Assembly (NCBI GenBank): GCA_020205615.1
Contig: CM035162.1
Span: forward strand, 29,304,681-29,368,680
Direction: 5' to 3'
Length of the DNA stretch: 64,000 nucleotides
Source of the DNA: Panax quinquefolius
Taxonomy: Eukaryota; Streptophyta; Magnoliopsida; Apiales; Araliaceae
Shown one piece after another: positions 24,001 to 36,918 of the stretch. A program made the translations under genes and the position numbers. How positions within the stretch are numbered: position 1 is the first letter of the stretch; each line of letters starts with the position of its first letter. The notes under the pieces were generated by a model, which ran no database searches, was not told the origin of the DNA, and saw only the letters and a list, made by a program, of their open reading frames with translations.

Positions 24001-25715
24001 CGCCAGAAAGTCAATAACAACAGAATATTATTCAAATTTAACGTGTCTTTATTCAAATCCATAACATGGGCTAAGAAAGCTCGACATCCGCTTTTTAATA
24101 AACGAATAGTTTTTATGATTAGATATGACAATGATTGATTTTAATGGTTTAGTTACTTGAATTGCATAACAAAGTTGTTTAGGAATATGAAAGCTAACAA
24201 CCTTATTTAAAACAATCAATTTTGGCATGATGATGTAGTTAACCAATCAATCCCTAAAATCACATCAAAAGTTAAAGTATCTTTAAAGAGATAAGGTCAA
24301 TGTAAGGGATGGTGCCAACTTGAATCAAACAAGATTTATAAACATGGATGTGATGAAAGTTTCTCCTAACTGAGTTTCCACAGATAAAGGTCAAAGCCTA
24401 ATTTCTCCTGAGTCAAGTTTAAACTTTGAGCACAAGCTAGAGAGATAAATGAATGAGTAGCACCAGATCAAGTAAGGTATAAACATCACAAGAATTTATA
24501 AATAGCTTACCCGTGATCACCTCGCTTGGGTTCCTCGCATTTTGACCACCACAACAAACGCCTTCCCTAACCGCTGACTTTGACTTTTTCTCGGGATCTT
24601 TCGAGTCACCGTCCTCGCCGAACTAGGTTTCGCCATGCGATAATCTCGAGCGATATGTCCTTCCTTTCCACAATTATAGCATACCTTGAACTGTCAGGGA
24701 TGCTTTGGACCGATATGTCCTCTTTTCCGTGATTTATAAGATACGACCGGGTGGTCGTTTTCTTCCCTTAGAACCAGCTTGTCAGCCGTACTATCGCCTT
24801 CACATGGTCGTTGTTAAATCTCCACTTTTTAAAATCTCCTCCCGACTCGCTTTCTTCTATTTTCACGGGCTATGATTACCACCAGAGTGGTTACCATTTT
24901 GTCCGTCTTTTCTTTCTCCGCTGGTTATCGTTGTTTTGTTGACTACCATCTCCCTAGATGATCCTCGTCAGGGTCCTCAATTGACCGTACTCATTATCTC
25001 GCCTAATAATCGAGCCCTGCTTACAACATCCGAATAGAGAGAAAATTTATGAGAATGAGATATCGACGTATGCCGGGTTTCAAACCTCTAAGAAACATCC
25101 GCCATAACGCTCCTCATTCTCCACCAAATGAGGTGCAAACCCGATAACTCGCAAACTTTGCCTCGCATCGAGACACCGCCGCCATGTTGTTTCGCCTCCG
25201 CCTAATAAACTTCACTTTCTTCATACGACTAACACTTTCGTGAAAGTATTTGTCATTAAATAGTTTCAAATGTCTCCCAAGACATGTCGAAAGTGGCCGA
25301 TGGGTACGCCTCACGCATCTCCCACCAAATAGTCCGCTCGCCACGGAACATAAAGGTGGCGAATGGAACCTTCGTTTCTCCGCACATCCCAAGACATCGA
25401 ATATCTGTAATTTGTTTGACCCATGTTTCGCCATGATCGGATCCGCTTTCCCTTAAATTTCGTGGTCCTAACTCTTTGAATCGCTTGGGTGTGACAACCG
25501 TGAATTGCTATCATTTCCTCCTCAGATTTTGAACACGAAGTCTCCTCGTCCGATTTTGCATGAATCGCAAAAAGTTTCTAAACATCCCCTTGTTCATCAT
25601 CTCGCCATTGGTGTTGTTCATGAGAGGAACATTGCCACTGCTGCACGCTTCTCCTCGTTGGTGAGTACAAAGGCTCCACGGCCTCATTTCTATTGTTAAT
25701 ATTCTCAAACGACAT
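24000..25715 (-). pseudogene. gag: Inverted sister copy: gag and protease, frame-broken
   Basis: The gag start ATGTCGTTTGAG lies at 25715-25704 on the minus strand and matches the plus copy start. GCAEKRRFHSPPL is a frame variant of the region that reads EEQKVPFATF in the plus copy (near 25390-25350). A DKYFHESV block lies near 25255, and ACCTCATTTGGTGG-type sequence near 25130. One knuckle, CYNCGKEGHIA, lies near 24685-24655; the other has Cys replaced by Ser near 24735. The protease motif at 24477-24444 would read DSGATHSFI but lacks one base. It is non-functional as written. Confidence 0.8.
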
Positions 25716-25900
25716 TCTCAAATACCGCCATAAAACAAGCGGTTAATTAAGGAAATCAATATATCACATAATATCCCTATATATCGACTCAACTAACAAA
25801 TAAGCTTAGTAGACACACTCACAAGGAAGGATTTACTCGCCTCCTCCTAGTTCTATTCCCCATCTCTCCAGTAGATCATATCCCTAAGCTCGATACTCAA
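25716..25900 (-). promoter_or_regulatory. Leader and PBS of the inverted sister copy
   Basis: On the minus strand the PBS-like GTATCGAGCTTAGG lies at 25896-25883, next to the LTR end at 25901, followed by the leader to the gag ATG at 25715. It is the mirror image of 18132-18318. Confidence 0.75.
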
Positions 25901-28474
25901 CCGCGACGCCCCCAAAATAGGTATACATCACCCATTCCGAGTTGTCAATACATGGTACGTAAATAACTATAACTTTATTATTACAACATATAAACCGTGA
26001 GTTTAAATACGATATTGCCGCTTGCATAATATCCACACGCAAATAAATCCCCATCATAATTATTGATACATTATTTTACAAAATGGTGAGGACTACTAAA
26101 CAACTCTCTCTAGAACCTTCATTCCATTCCCGACTAAGTACTCGCTACATTCTCGCCTCCCGAGAAGAAAAATGGAACAACAAGGAAAAGGGTGAGCTCA
26201 ACTAGCCCAAGAAGAATATTATGACTAAGATAATATACAACAAATTATCGTTAGTCTTCAACAGTGGAAAAATCTAATGTAATACAATAGACAACAAGTT
26301 TTAAATCAATATTCGCAGCAGAGAAATAATAATTCATTGTAAGAGTTAAGAGAGAATGCAAACTACTATCTTCTATATATGAATTTAAAAGTTCATCGCT
26401 CATCTTTTATCCTCGTAACATCAATCAATATACATCCTGAATCAAATATTCATTTGCACTACAGCCAAAGATATTCATCACCGGTCATGTTCATCTAAAT
26501 ACTGCTCATCTTCAGACCACGGGCCAAAGATATTCATCGTAAATCATTCATCTTTGCACTACGTGCCAAAGATATTCAATAATATCATCATTTAAGACCG
26601 AGGATGATGAAAATATTTTTAAAGAAACGAATCCAAAGGAAACAAAATGACAAGGATTAAGGATTAAGGATTAAGGATTCAGTACTTTGTTTTATCCACG
26701 CCCAAAATACCTCAAAATAATCATAGTGGTGTAAAATTCAAGAATGATCAAAACATGGATACAATCAAAGCTAGTATCCGCATAGATATTTTGACGAAAA
26801 GAAAATTTTTTATTTTCGATGAATAGTGCCGTATTCGTGAATAAGTGTCAGATACGTGAATAAGGCCAGATACGTGAATAAGTAATCTACACCAAAAGTT
26901 CCAAACTGATAAAACTTCAAATCAATATTTCAACATAATGATATTGAAGAAATAATATCATTACAAAAAAATAATATCCTTACCTCGAAAGATCAAGATT
27001 TAACCTCAAAACACCTGATATGGGCTATGACTTGAACTTGCACCGTGATAGCAATACTCAAAGTATACTCACAATACTCACAAGAATACGCCGATAATAT
27101 AGAGAGAGAAACTTCAGTTTCTGTGTGATTTTCAATTCTAACCCAAGACCTATTTATAGAAATCGCTAGTAACACCAAAAAGTAAAATTTAATAAAATAT
27201 TAATAAATTTATATAAATTATATGCAAACTTGGAAATTTGATTTAAACATATTTTGCAAACACATGTGCCCACCAACCAACCACAAAAACGTTTTTGTTA
27301 TTTTTTAAACAATTAAAACTTCCAAAATCAATTATTTCGTAACTCCGAACTTCAATAATTCACAATAAATAGTTCTTTTGTCGGAAAATTGAAACTCACA
27401 TATTTTTATAGAAATTCAATTCTCTACAACTTTGCGTAAGAAAGTTTTTCCAAATTCCAAACAAAATTGACTGAAATCCATAAACCAAGCGATTTTACAA
27501 AGAAATTTTAGTCAATAAATGGGGTCCACCGACATGTTTAATATGTTTTAAACATTTATTGTAATAAAAATACGCCTCCTCGTATACTTATATATCCCAC
27601 ATTCGCTAAAAAATATCACAATTATTATATTACTAAAATATAATAATATATTTAAATGAATTATTTTATCGTAAAAAGATAAAATTTCAATTTTCAACAA
27701 TTGTCACATTAAAATTTTCTCCATCTTTATCCACATAAAATCAATATTTTCCTCATCATATGAATCAATAATTAATTATTCACAAATAATATTATGTAAT
27801 CACAATATCGACAAACTGAAAGTTCCCAGAAAGCAGGGGCTTTCCAATAAGAATTTCTCCCATCGGCGCCGCAATTAGTGTGACCAAACCTCTCCTTAGA
27901 TGTAACTTTCTAGACATTGCCAATAATGTTATCTAATAATATTATTCAGATAATATAAATTATTGCTTCGATAATGAAAATACCGTAATGACAATTATCA
28001 AACAACAAAGAATATAAAATATCAACGCAAAGAATTATTAAATCAATAAAATATCAATAAGAATTATCGTAACCATTATCGAGTAAAGCCTTCTTACGTA
28101 AGAATCAATAATTGGTGCAATACCTTGTGCTACCGTGTTTTAACCACCGAGTATTTTAACAAGATAATTGAATAATTATTTACGCCGTTATTTTTAAACA
28201 ACTTATATTTGTCGCTTTCTTCATCCAATCGCTGCTTACGGGGCCCATAAAGACAAAAAGACCATTGCATTTAATATTCCCCGACAAAGCAAAGAATATT
28301 CCACCACCAAACTAATATTTCCACAACAATGAATATTTTATAACCACTTGCTTATTTTAAAATATTTCAGTATTTTACCCCTAACTATCCACATTAATCA
28401 AATCAACCCTTACTATTTCAAAATAATAAATAGAGAAAATTAAATTTCATTTATTAATAATTTGGGGTCTTACA
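25901..28474 (-). repeat. 5' LTR of the inverted sister copy (2.57 kb)
   Basis: Runs from CCGCGACGCCCCC (an altered TGTGACGCC end) to GGGGTCTTACA at 28474. On the minus strand it starts TGTAAGACCCC. It carries only two or three copies of the 39-base repeat (26450-26580). It is close to the LTR at 30367-33128 and less close to those at 1-15264. The right flank at 28475 is the interior of a tandem array unit, so the array was the insertion target. Confidence 0.85.
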
Positions 28475-28773
28475 TGCAAAGTATGGTTAGGCATTGATTT
28501 GAAATACAATAATTATTTGTTGGTTCAGCATGATTGTGTTGTGTTGATTGTGGTTACTGATTAAAACTACCTACATTACTTAGTAAGAATTGCGGATAAG
28601 GTTTTATGTGTTTTATTTGTTTGTCTCAATATGGTTGTGTTGAATGAAGATTTTGTAATATAAAATTCACTTTTAATGTAAGGAGCACATTGTTCCTGGG
28701 ATAGTTAAGTAAAATTTTTGAAATGTAGAATTCACTGTTAATTAATGTAAGCTGAAGATTGGAAGTATACAGA

Positions 28774-29131
28774 GATTCAATTGGACGAAAGCAGTTCATT
28801 GTTGATATTTGCAAGCATGAAAAGCTTGTTGCACAAAAGGTAATATTACTAAAAGTAGAATTTGTTCTTTTGTGCTTTTGACTGAATGATATATAGAATT
28901 GATGCAAATGTATTAACTTTTGGGGAAATTTTTTTGTAGGTTATTATACTGATTTTTGCAAGATTGCTCAATTTAAAAAGTATTCAGTTCCAATGGGACA
29001 TGAGGTACTACTTATCTTATTAGTTTTTTTTGTACTTATGTGTTTAAACTGAGTAAACAGGTTTGGAAAGAACAACACCAACTTGTACCGGAACATGGAA
29101 GCACTACTCCACTTGACTCTCCTACTTTAAG
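28774..29131 (+). pseudogene. Exon-like islands of the array unit (first copy)
   Basis: Three short stretches look like exons. 28774-28839 reads DSIGRKQFIVDICKHEKL and is followed by a GT. 28940-29004 has a TTTTTTTGTAG acceptor in front, reads DFCKIAQFKKYSVPMGHE and is followed by GTACT. 29061-29131 has AAACAG in front, reads VWKEQHQLVPEHGSTTPLD and ends AAG/GTAAAA. The reading frames stay open and similar in other units (30060-30290, 37965-38037, 38975-39360), although one unit has a stop (39262) and an in-frame 24-base duplication. The phase between the first two islands is not clean. I do not recognise the protein. A captured or duplicated gene fragment is the best guess. Confidence 0.45.
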
Positions 29132-30361
29132 GTAAAAATATCTTATCATTCTATGAATTTTTAAATTTAATATTTGATATAACAGTAAAAATAGAGAAAA
29201 AGAAGAGTCATGTAAGAGAGTTATTGGATTTTGAAATTGGAGGTTGGAGATTTGGAGAGAGAGGGAAAGGAGGGTAGGTCTTTAGGTCTAGGTCAAAGAT
29301 TATTATTTTATAGGTTCTAAATATATATTTATAAGTATTATATAAATTTATATTTATATTTATTATAAATATCTATATATATGTATTTATATACAATAAT
29401 AGAGTACTCTAACTACTAATTAAGAGTAGTGTAAATTATAAACAATAAAAATTAATTTAATACTACAAAAAAGTTCATCAGTGCACAGTACCTGTTAATC
29501 CATAAAGCAACAGCATAAAATAACAGTTTTTTCAAGTATTCAAAAAAACAACAGCATAAAACAACAAGCTGTTAATTTGAAGAATTTCAAAAAGCATTAA
29601 TATTAATATAAAGTAACAGGTATTCAAAAAGCAACAACATAAAGTAACAGGTATTTTCAAGCATTCCAAAAATCAACTACATAAAGTAACATGAGATTTC
29701 AAACAAATATTGTTATTTCTATTATGGATTCGTTTATGGTTGTGTATGGGTTGTTTAACATATGTGCAAAGTGTGGTTAGGCATTGGTTTGAAATACAAT
29801 AATTATTTATTTGTTCAGCATGATTGTGTTGTGTTTATTTTGCTTACTGAGTAAAACTACCTACATTACTTAGTAAGAGTTGTGGATGAGGTTTTACGTA
29901 TTTAATTTATTTGTCTCAATATAGTTGTGTTGAATGTAAATTTTGTAATGTAAAATTCACTTTTAATGTAAGGAGCACATTGTTGCTGGGAGAGTTAAGT
30001 GAAAATTTTGAAATGTAGAATTCACTGTTAATGTAAGCTGAAGATTGGAAGTATATAGAGATTCAATTGGACGGAATCGGTTCATTGTTGATATTTGCAA
30101 GCATGAAAAGCTTTTTGCACCAAAGTTATTATTACTAAAAGTAGAATTTGTCCTTTTTGTGCTTTTGACTAAATGATATATAGTATTGATGCAAATGTAT
30201 TAACTTTTTGGGAATTTTTTTGTAGGTTATTATACTAATTTTTGCAAGATTGCTCAATTTAAAAAGTATTTAGTTCCAATGGGACACGTGGTACTACTTA
30301 TCATATTAGATTTTTTTATATACTTATGTGATTAAACTGAGGAAACAGGTTTGGAAAGAAC

Positions 30362-30366
30362 AACAC
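30362..30366. other. Target-site duplication, left (AACAC)
   Basis: AACAC directly before TGTGACGCC. The same five bases follow the other LTR end at 36919-36923. The empty site, seen in the sister unit near 29070-29082, reads GAACAACACCAACTTG. Confidence 0.9.
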
Positions 30367-33128
30367 TGTGACGCCCCCAAAATAGGTATACATCACCCAT
30401 TCTGAGTTGTCAATACATGGTACAGAAACAACTACAACTTTATTATTACAACAAGAAAGCGTGAGTTTGAATACAAATATTATCTTCTGATAATATCCAT
30501 ACTCAAATAAATCCTCATCACATTTATTGATACATTATTTTACAAAATGGTGAGGACTACTAAACAACTTTCTAAAACCTTCATTCCATACCAGACTCGT
30601 ACTTTCGCTTATATTTTTAGCCTCCCGAGAAAAATGAACAAAAAGGAAAAGGGTGAGCTCAACTAGCTCAAGAAGAATATTACGACTAAGATAATATACA
30701 ACAAATTATCGTTAGTCTTCAATGGGAAAAATATAATAGAATACAATAGACAAACAAATTTTAAATCAATATTCGCAATGAAATAATAATTCATTAGAAG
30801 AGTTAAGTAGAGAATGCAAACTACTATCTTCTACATATGAATTTAAAAGTTCATCGCTCATCTTTTATCCTCGTAACATCAATCAATATACATCCTGGAA
30901 TCAAATATTCATCTTTTCACTACACAGCCAAAGATATTCATCAGTTGGTCATGTTCATTTAAACACTGTTCATCTGCACTACGGGCCAAAGATATTCTGA
31001 AATCATTCATCTTGTGACTACGTGCCAAAGATATTCCATAATATCATCATTTAAGACCGAGGATGATGAAAATATTTTTTAAAGAAACGAATCCAAAGGA
31101 AACAAAATGACAAGGATTAAGGATTAAGGATTCTCACTTTGGTTTTATCCACGTCCAAAAATACCTCAAAAAATAATCATAGTGGTGTAAAATTCAAGAA
31201 TGATCAAAACATGGATACAATCGAAGTTAAGATCCGTAATAGATGTTTTGACGAAAAGAAGAAATTTTATTTTTCTATTGAATAATATTCAGGTATCGTG
31301 AATAGTCTTGAAGTATCGTGAAATAGTCAATCGATATCGTGAATAGTAACTCTCCATACACCAAAAGATAGAAATTTCACAAAAACATCTTCACGCTTCG
31401 TGAATAGTACTCGTGAATAGTAACTTTCGTGAATAGTAACTCATTAATAAGAACTCGTGAATAGTAACTCATGAATAGTAACCCATGAATAGTAACCCAG
31501 GCATGAAAAGTTCCAAATTTGATAAAACTTCAGATCAACATTTCAAAGATAATGATATTGAAGAAATAATATCATTCTGAAAAAAATAATATCCCTTACC
31601 TCGAAGATCAAGATTTCTTACTTAGAATACCCGTATAGTCTTTGAAGGAACTCAGACCGCCTAGCAATACTCAAAGTATACTCAAAATACTCACAAGAAT
31701 ACGCTCGATAATATAGAGAGAGAAATTTCGAGTTTCGGTGTGATTTTCAATTCTAACCCAAGACCTTATTTATAGAAAACGCTTTTAACACCAAAGCGTA
31801 AAATTTAATAAAATAATAATATTTCTTAAAAATATTCAAGCCCACCTTAGAAATCTGATTTCAAATCATTTATATAACATGTGAGAATACTCAATTACAA
31901 CAAAAAACGTTTTTCTTACAAAAAATATTTTAAACTCCCAAAATCAATTATTTCAGACTTCGAACTTCAATAATTCATAATAAATAGCCCTTTCATCAGA
32001 AAATTGAATCTCGCGAGTTTTTATAGGAATTTCAATTTCTACAACTTTGCAGAAGAAAGTTTTTCCAAATTCCAAATAGAAATTGACCGAAATCCACAAA
32101 CCAGGCGATTTTATTAAAATTTATAATCAAATTTCGATCAATAAATGGGGTCCAAACATGTTTAACATGTTTTAAACATTTATTGCAACAAAAATACTCT
32201 TCCTCCTCAGATACTCATATATCCCACATTCGTTGTAAAAATATCACTTGTTAATATATTATTAAAATAATATATTTAAACGAATTATTTTATCGTAAAA
32301 GATAAAATATTAATTTTCAACAATTGTCATTTTAAAATTTTCTCCATCTATATCCACATAAAATCAATATTTTCCTCATCATATAAATCAATAATTAATT
32401 ATTCACAAATAATATTACAGTAATCACAATATCGACAACCGTGCAGGGCCTCAGAAAAGGGGCTTCCAATAAGAATTTCTTCATCATGCATACTTGCAAT
32501 TAGGTGACCAAACCTCTCCTTAGATGTAACTTTCTAGACATTGCCAATAATGTTATCTAATAATATTATTCAGATAATATGAATTATTGCTTCGATAATA
32601 AAAATAATCGCAGAATGATAATTATCAAACAATGTTAATATAAAATATCAACGCTAAATAATTATTAACTCAATAAAACATCGAACGGTAATTCATCAGA
32701 ACCATTATTGAGTAGTGCTCTTCTACGTAAGAATCAATAATTGGTGCAATACCGCAGCGCTTCTGCTCAACAACGCAGTATTAGTGTGTTTTAACCAATC
32801 GGTATTCCAACAAAGATTAATCTGTGAATAACCACTACGCTCGTTATTTAAAAACAACTTATATTTGCGTTTTCTTCATCCAATCGCTTTCCAGTTATGG
32901 GGCCCACATGGTCGCTACTTGTCGCATTTAATATTCTCTACGCACGTAATATTCCACGACCAAACGAATATTCCCCGACGATAATCAATATTTTATAACC
33001 ACTGCTTATTTTGAAATATTTGCGTATTTAATCCCTTAACTATCCACATTAATCAAATCAACCCTTACTATTTCAAAATAATAAATAAAGGAAATTCCTT
33101 TTTTATTTAAAATTTTTCTGGTCTTACA
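30367..33128 (-). repeat. 3' LTR of the minus-strand element in the array (2.76 kb, complete)
   Basis: Bounded by TGTGACGCCCCC (30367) and GGTCTTACA (33128), with a minus-strand purine tract at 33141-33129 just outside. Contains GTGAATAGTAACT-type short repeats at 31290-31500 and a few 39-base repeats near 30900-31040. Closest relative in the window is 25901-28474. Confidence 0.9.
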
Positions 33129-33239
33129 ACCTCCCTCCTTATGAAATTTAGTCCTCGAAATTGGCGACGTATTTCAGTGTTTCAAAAGCGAGGATACCGC
33201 TTTCATTTTCGCTTCCAATTCAAAATGTGTCATTTCTTA
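33129..33239 (-). other. Polypurine tract and 3' untranslated end
   Basis: The minus-strand AAGGAGGGAGGT immediately precedes the LTR start TGTAAGACC. The remainder resembles the sequence at 3322-3420 next to another copy of the same end. Confidence 0.75.
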
Positions 33240-33830
33240 TAGCATGATTCCTCCACAAACTTTAACTTGTGGTATGACTTTTCGCTGTAGATACATGCTC
33301 CTTCCTATCCAAGATCTTGACAGTACCTCCTCATACGTTAAGTCTTCGCTATCTCGTCCTGGTTCTAACTCAATAACGGGTTCTGGTCTTTCACATATTT
33401 ACGAAGTACGATATGTGAAACACATTATGAACACGAGACATACTCTGAGGTAACGCAAGTCTATAGGCTACATTTCCTACTCTATTAAGAATTTGAAATG
33501 GACCAATAAATCGTGGATTGAGCTTTCCTCTCTTCCCAAATCTTGTAACTCCCTTCCATGGAGCAACTCGCAACAATACATGATCCCCTTACATTAAATT
33601 TCACGTCCTTTCGATGAAGATCCGCATAACTCTTTTGTCGATCTTTGTGCCGCTTGTATACGTTGTCGAATCATTTTGGATCTTTTCTTAGTCATACGAC
33701 GTCTTAATTCTAAGGTCCCAACAATGTTTGCTTCACCCACCTCATCCCAACATATCGAGAATCGACATTTTCGCCCCATATAATGCTTCAAATGGAGCCA
33801 CCTTCTTATATATAGTTCGGCTGCATACCA
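33240..33830 (-). pseudogene. pol: Integrase C-terminal fragment, minus strand
   Basis: Minus-strand reading gives CWDEVGEANIVGTLELRRRM, SKMIRQRIQAAQ...STKELCGSSSKG and then [20 protein letters not shown] and [17 protein letters not shown]. These are the same blocks as 22200-22640 on the plus strand, followed by remnants of the region reading [15 protein letters not shown]. Gag, protease, RT and most of integrase are missing. It is the 3' end of the element whose LTR is 30367-33128. Confidence 0.85.
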
Positions 33831-34899
33831 CAAGTGCTATATACATTCAAATGAGATCCTTATTCTCACTAGCAAGCAAATCTTTTAATTAGATTTTGTT
33901 TAACTATATAAGTGAGGCAATATGTTTAAGAAAATAAGTAGGAGGATACCAATTTAAAACAAGACCTAATTTATTTGCACTAATAAAGAATGTACGTTAA
34001 ATGTCATAATTACAAATTCATTTGCTGTAATTTTACAATGTCTAAAATTACTATCATCGCTGGGCTATATTGGGATGCTAATTAACCGTAATCAATTAAA
34101 TCTGATTGGTTAAGGAATTCGAGAATCCATCCCCTCGCAATGGTTATGCATAATGTCGAGGAAGAGATTACATTTTTAGAGTGGCAAATGATGCATGCTT
34201 GGCTCATCGATCATGCTCAGATCCACGGTACCTAGCTTCAGCTGGCCAAAGATGAAACCATGACGCTTCCATTATATTCCCGCACACTCATAGCTGGAGG
34301 TGAAGAAAGTAGGACCGAGGATATCGAGCATTCAAGGAGCTCTTCCGATCTAGAAACGGCCAATGGCATATAGCTGCATAAAAGTTTTAACATAATCAAT
34401 TTTACTGACCAACAGATAACCTACTGTTTGTCAAATGGATGGAGTCGAGCTAAGATTTGATTCAGACTCACTTCCTAATTCTTTCACATTGTTAGAATTT
34501 TCACGAATAAGCCAGATATCGCCTACGACTATTAACATGTCAAAAATGTCAGAGTCACTTTCCAACCAAGAAAGACCATGTTCATCAGAAGCCAAAGAAT
34601 CTTCAAAAGAAGAACGATTCAAAAGAAGGTAAATGTAAAGGCGAAACAAAGGGATAATAAGAAGAAACTCTATATTTTAATTCAGAAGGAGTTTTGCCTC
34701 ATCACATAAGTCTGGATAATCGAAAGAAAATCGGTGAGGAAGTTATCTTGCGTATATGAATCCAAAGAAGTTAGGTGAAGTTCTATTATAATACGCCTGT
34801 ATTCCGTCATAAGATATACCTATTTCGAATGTTAAATATATACTTACGATAAAGGAATTTAAAATTTGATTTAGTTGAAAAAATTATTTTGTAAAATTA
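33831..34899. other. Unassigned interior sequence
   Basis: No convincing gene. A 65-codon frame at 34435-34632 (+) with LPNSF and a Ser/Glu/Lys-rich end is vaguely like the linker of Ty1/copia gag, and would fit the copia pol piece that follows, but this is weak. A 13-base string GCTCTTCCGATCT sits at 34339-34351 (see findings). Confidence 0.4.
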
Positions 34900-35805
34900 T
34901 TTATAATAATGAAAACTAGTAGATAATCAAAACAAGTATGAAATGTGTGTATTTCTTTGAAATACAAGTATGAATTATTGAATGTATTCAAAGATTATTA
35001 AACAAATGCAATGTATTAAGATTCTTTGATTAGATCAAGGAATAAATAAATAAGTTTCTAGATCATCTCAAATGGTTTTCTCATAATGGACACATCACAC
35101 GCAATAATTGATTGATGTATCCGAATGAAAAATCGTGCCTTGGACATGTGCGGTCCATAATGATTTCTGAGACATTCCAAGATCTTACGGGGTCATGCCA
35201 CAGAAATGGTTGCATATTCACGAAAAGGTAATTCTAAATCCCAAGACTCCATAAAAGTTATGGACAGGGAGGATTCCTAATCTTAAGTATGGTAAGATAA
35301 GGGGTTGTCAACTTATGTGAAAAAGGTTTCAAAGGATAAGCTTGGGACAAGATTTGACAAGTACAATTTGTGGTACATCCTAAAGTAAGTTTAGGGTATA
35401 TGTTCTATAATCCTACTTAGCAAAAGGTGTTTGTTGCAAAACACGCCTTCTAAGATAAAGGTGTTTATCATTGAAGGGGCTAGTGGGAGGATAATAGATC
35501 TTGAAGAGTTCAAGAACCACAAAACATATAGTCGAAATAAGAGGAACACGTAGATGACCTATTATACCACAAATGAATCATAAATGCGGAATAGTACCAA
35601 AGATACCTAGGAGGTATGGATTCATGTGGATGATGATGATGAGGTACGCATCATAAGATGATGATCCAGAGTTACATCGATGAGGTAAGTGTTGTAGACA
35701 CTCGGAGAAATGGATTGAAGCAAGTTTCTCAAATATGGAACATTCGTTTTGATGAGGCAATCAAAAGAGTTTGATTTTATCAAAAATAAGAATGAACCTA
35801 TAGTG
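34900..35805 (+). pseudogene. pol: Degraded Ty1/copia pol fragment (integrase to RT)
   Basis: The frames are badly broken, but the order of motifs is that of Ty1/copia. There is an FLDHLK-like remnant near 35055, an ALDM.GP remnant of the RRNRTLLDMVRSMM region near 35130-35160, and LWTGRIPNLKY-like sequence near 35262-35290. KVSKDKLGTRFDKYNLWY-like residues follow near 35325-35375, YMFYNPT near 35400, and KVFIIEGASGRIIDLEEF near 35458-35510. RT residues GLKQVSQIWNIRFDEAIK lie near 35714-35768. It ends abruptly at 35805, where LTR sequence begins. It lies on the opposite strand to the surrounding gypsy element and belongs to the other superfamily, so it is an insertion remnant or a rearrangement junction. 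Confidence 0.7.
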
Positions 35806-36918
35806 TTTATAGGAATTTCAATTCTACAACAACTGCAGAAGAAAGTTTTTCCAAATTCCAAATAGAAATTGGCCAAAGAAATCCACAAACAGACGATTTT
35901 ACTGTGCTATAATCAAATTTGATCAATAAATGGGGTCCACCGACATGTTTAACATGTTTTAAACATTTATTGCAATAAAAATACTCTTCCTCCTCGTATA
36001 CTCATATATCCCACATTCGTTGTAAAAATATCACGAGTTAATATATTATTAAAATAATATATTTAAATGAATTATTTTATCGAAAAAGATAAAATATTAA
36101 TTTTCAACAATTGTCATTTTAAAAATTTTCTCCATCTATATCCACATAAAATCAATATTTTCCTCATCATATAAATCAATAATTAATTATTCACAAATAA
36201 TATTACGAGAATCACAATATTGATGACGAGTGGTTCAGGAAGAGCAGGGGCTTTCCAATAAGAATTTCTTCTTCTTGGCGCATGCAATTAGGTGACCAAA
36301 CCTCTCCTTAGGCGAGAACTTTCTAGACATTGCCAATAATGTTATCTAATAATATTATTATTAGGATAATATGAATTATTGCTTCGATAATAAAAAATCG
36401 TGTAATGACAATTATTGAAACAACAATGAATATAAAATATCAACGCGACAATTATTAACTCGATAAAATCTTTGAGCAAGAATTACTTGTAACCATTATT
36501 GAGTAGTGCCTTCTACGTAAGAATCAATAATTGGTGCAATCTGGTGTGCTACTTATTCAACAACGCGATTAGTGTGTTTTTAACCACCGGGTATTCCAAC
36601 AAAAGATAATTGTAATAACTACTGTAGTTATTTAAAAACAACTTATATTTGTCGTTTTCTTCATCCAATCGCTTTCAGTTATGGGGCCCACATGGTCATT
36701 GCTACTGTCGCATCACGAATATTCCCGACAAAGATTTGAATATTCCACGACCAAACGAATATTCCCCGACGATAATCAATATTTTATAACCACTTGCTTA
36801 TTTTGAAATATTTGCGTATTTAACCCTTAACTATCCACATTAATCAAATCAACCCTTACTATTTCAAAATAATAAATAAAGGAAATTCCTTTTTATTTAA
36901 AAATTTCGGGGTCTTACA
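35806..36918 (-). repeat. Truncated 5' LTR of the minus-strand element in the array
   Basis: Matches the right-hand 1.1 kb of the 30367-33128 LTR (from about 32020) and ends GGTCTTACA at 36918, followed by the TSD AACAC at 36919-36923. The PBS side of the LTR, the PBS, gag and most of pol were lost in the event that left copia sequence at the joint. Confidence 0.85.

Noticed and set aside
28626..28907. Minus-strand 93-codon ORF in the array unit (also 38831-39108)
   Set aside because: The islands on the plus strand are flanked by splice-like signals and keep their frame between units; the minus ORF overlaps them and differs in length between units.
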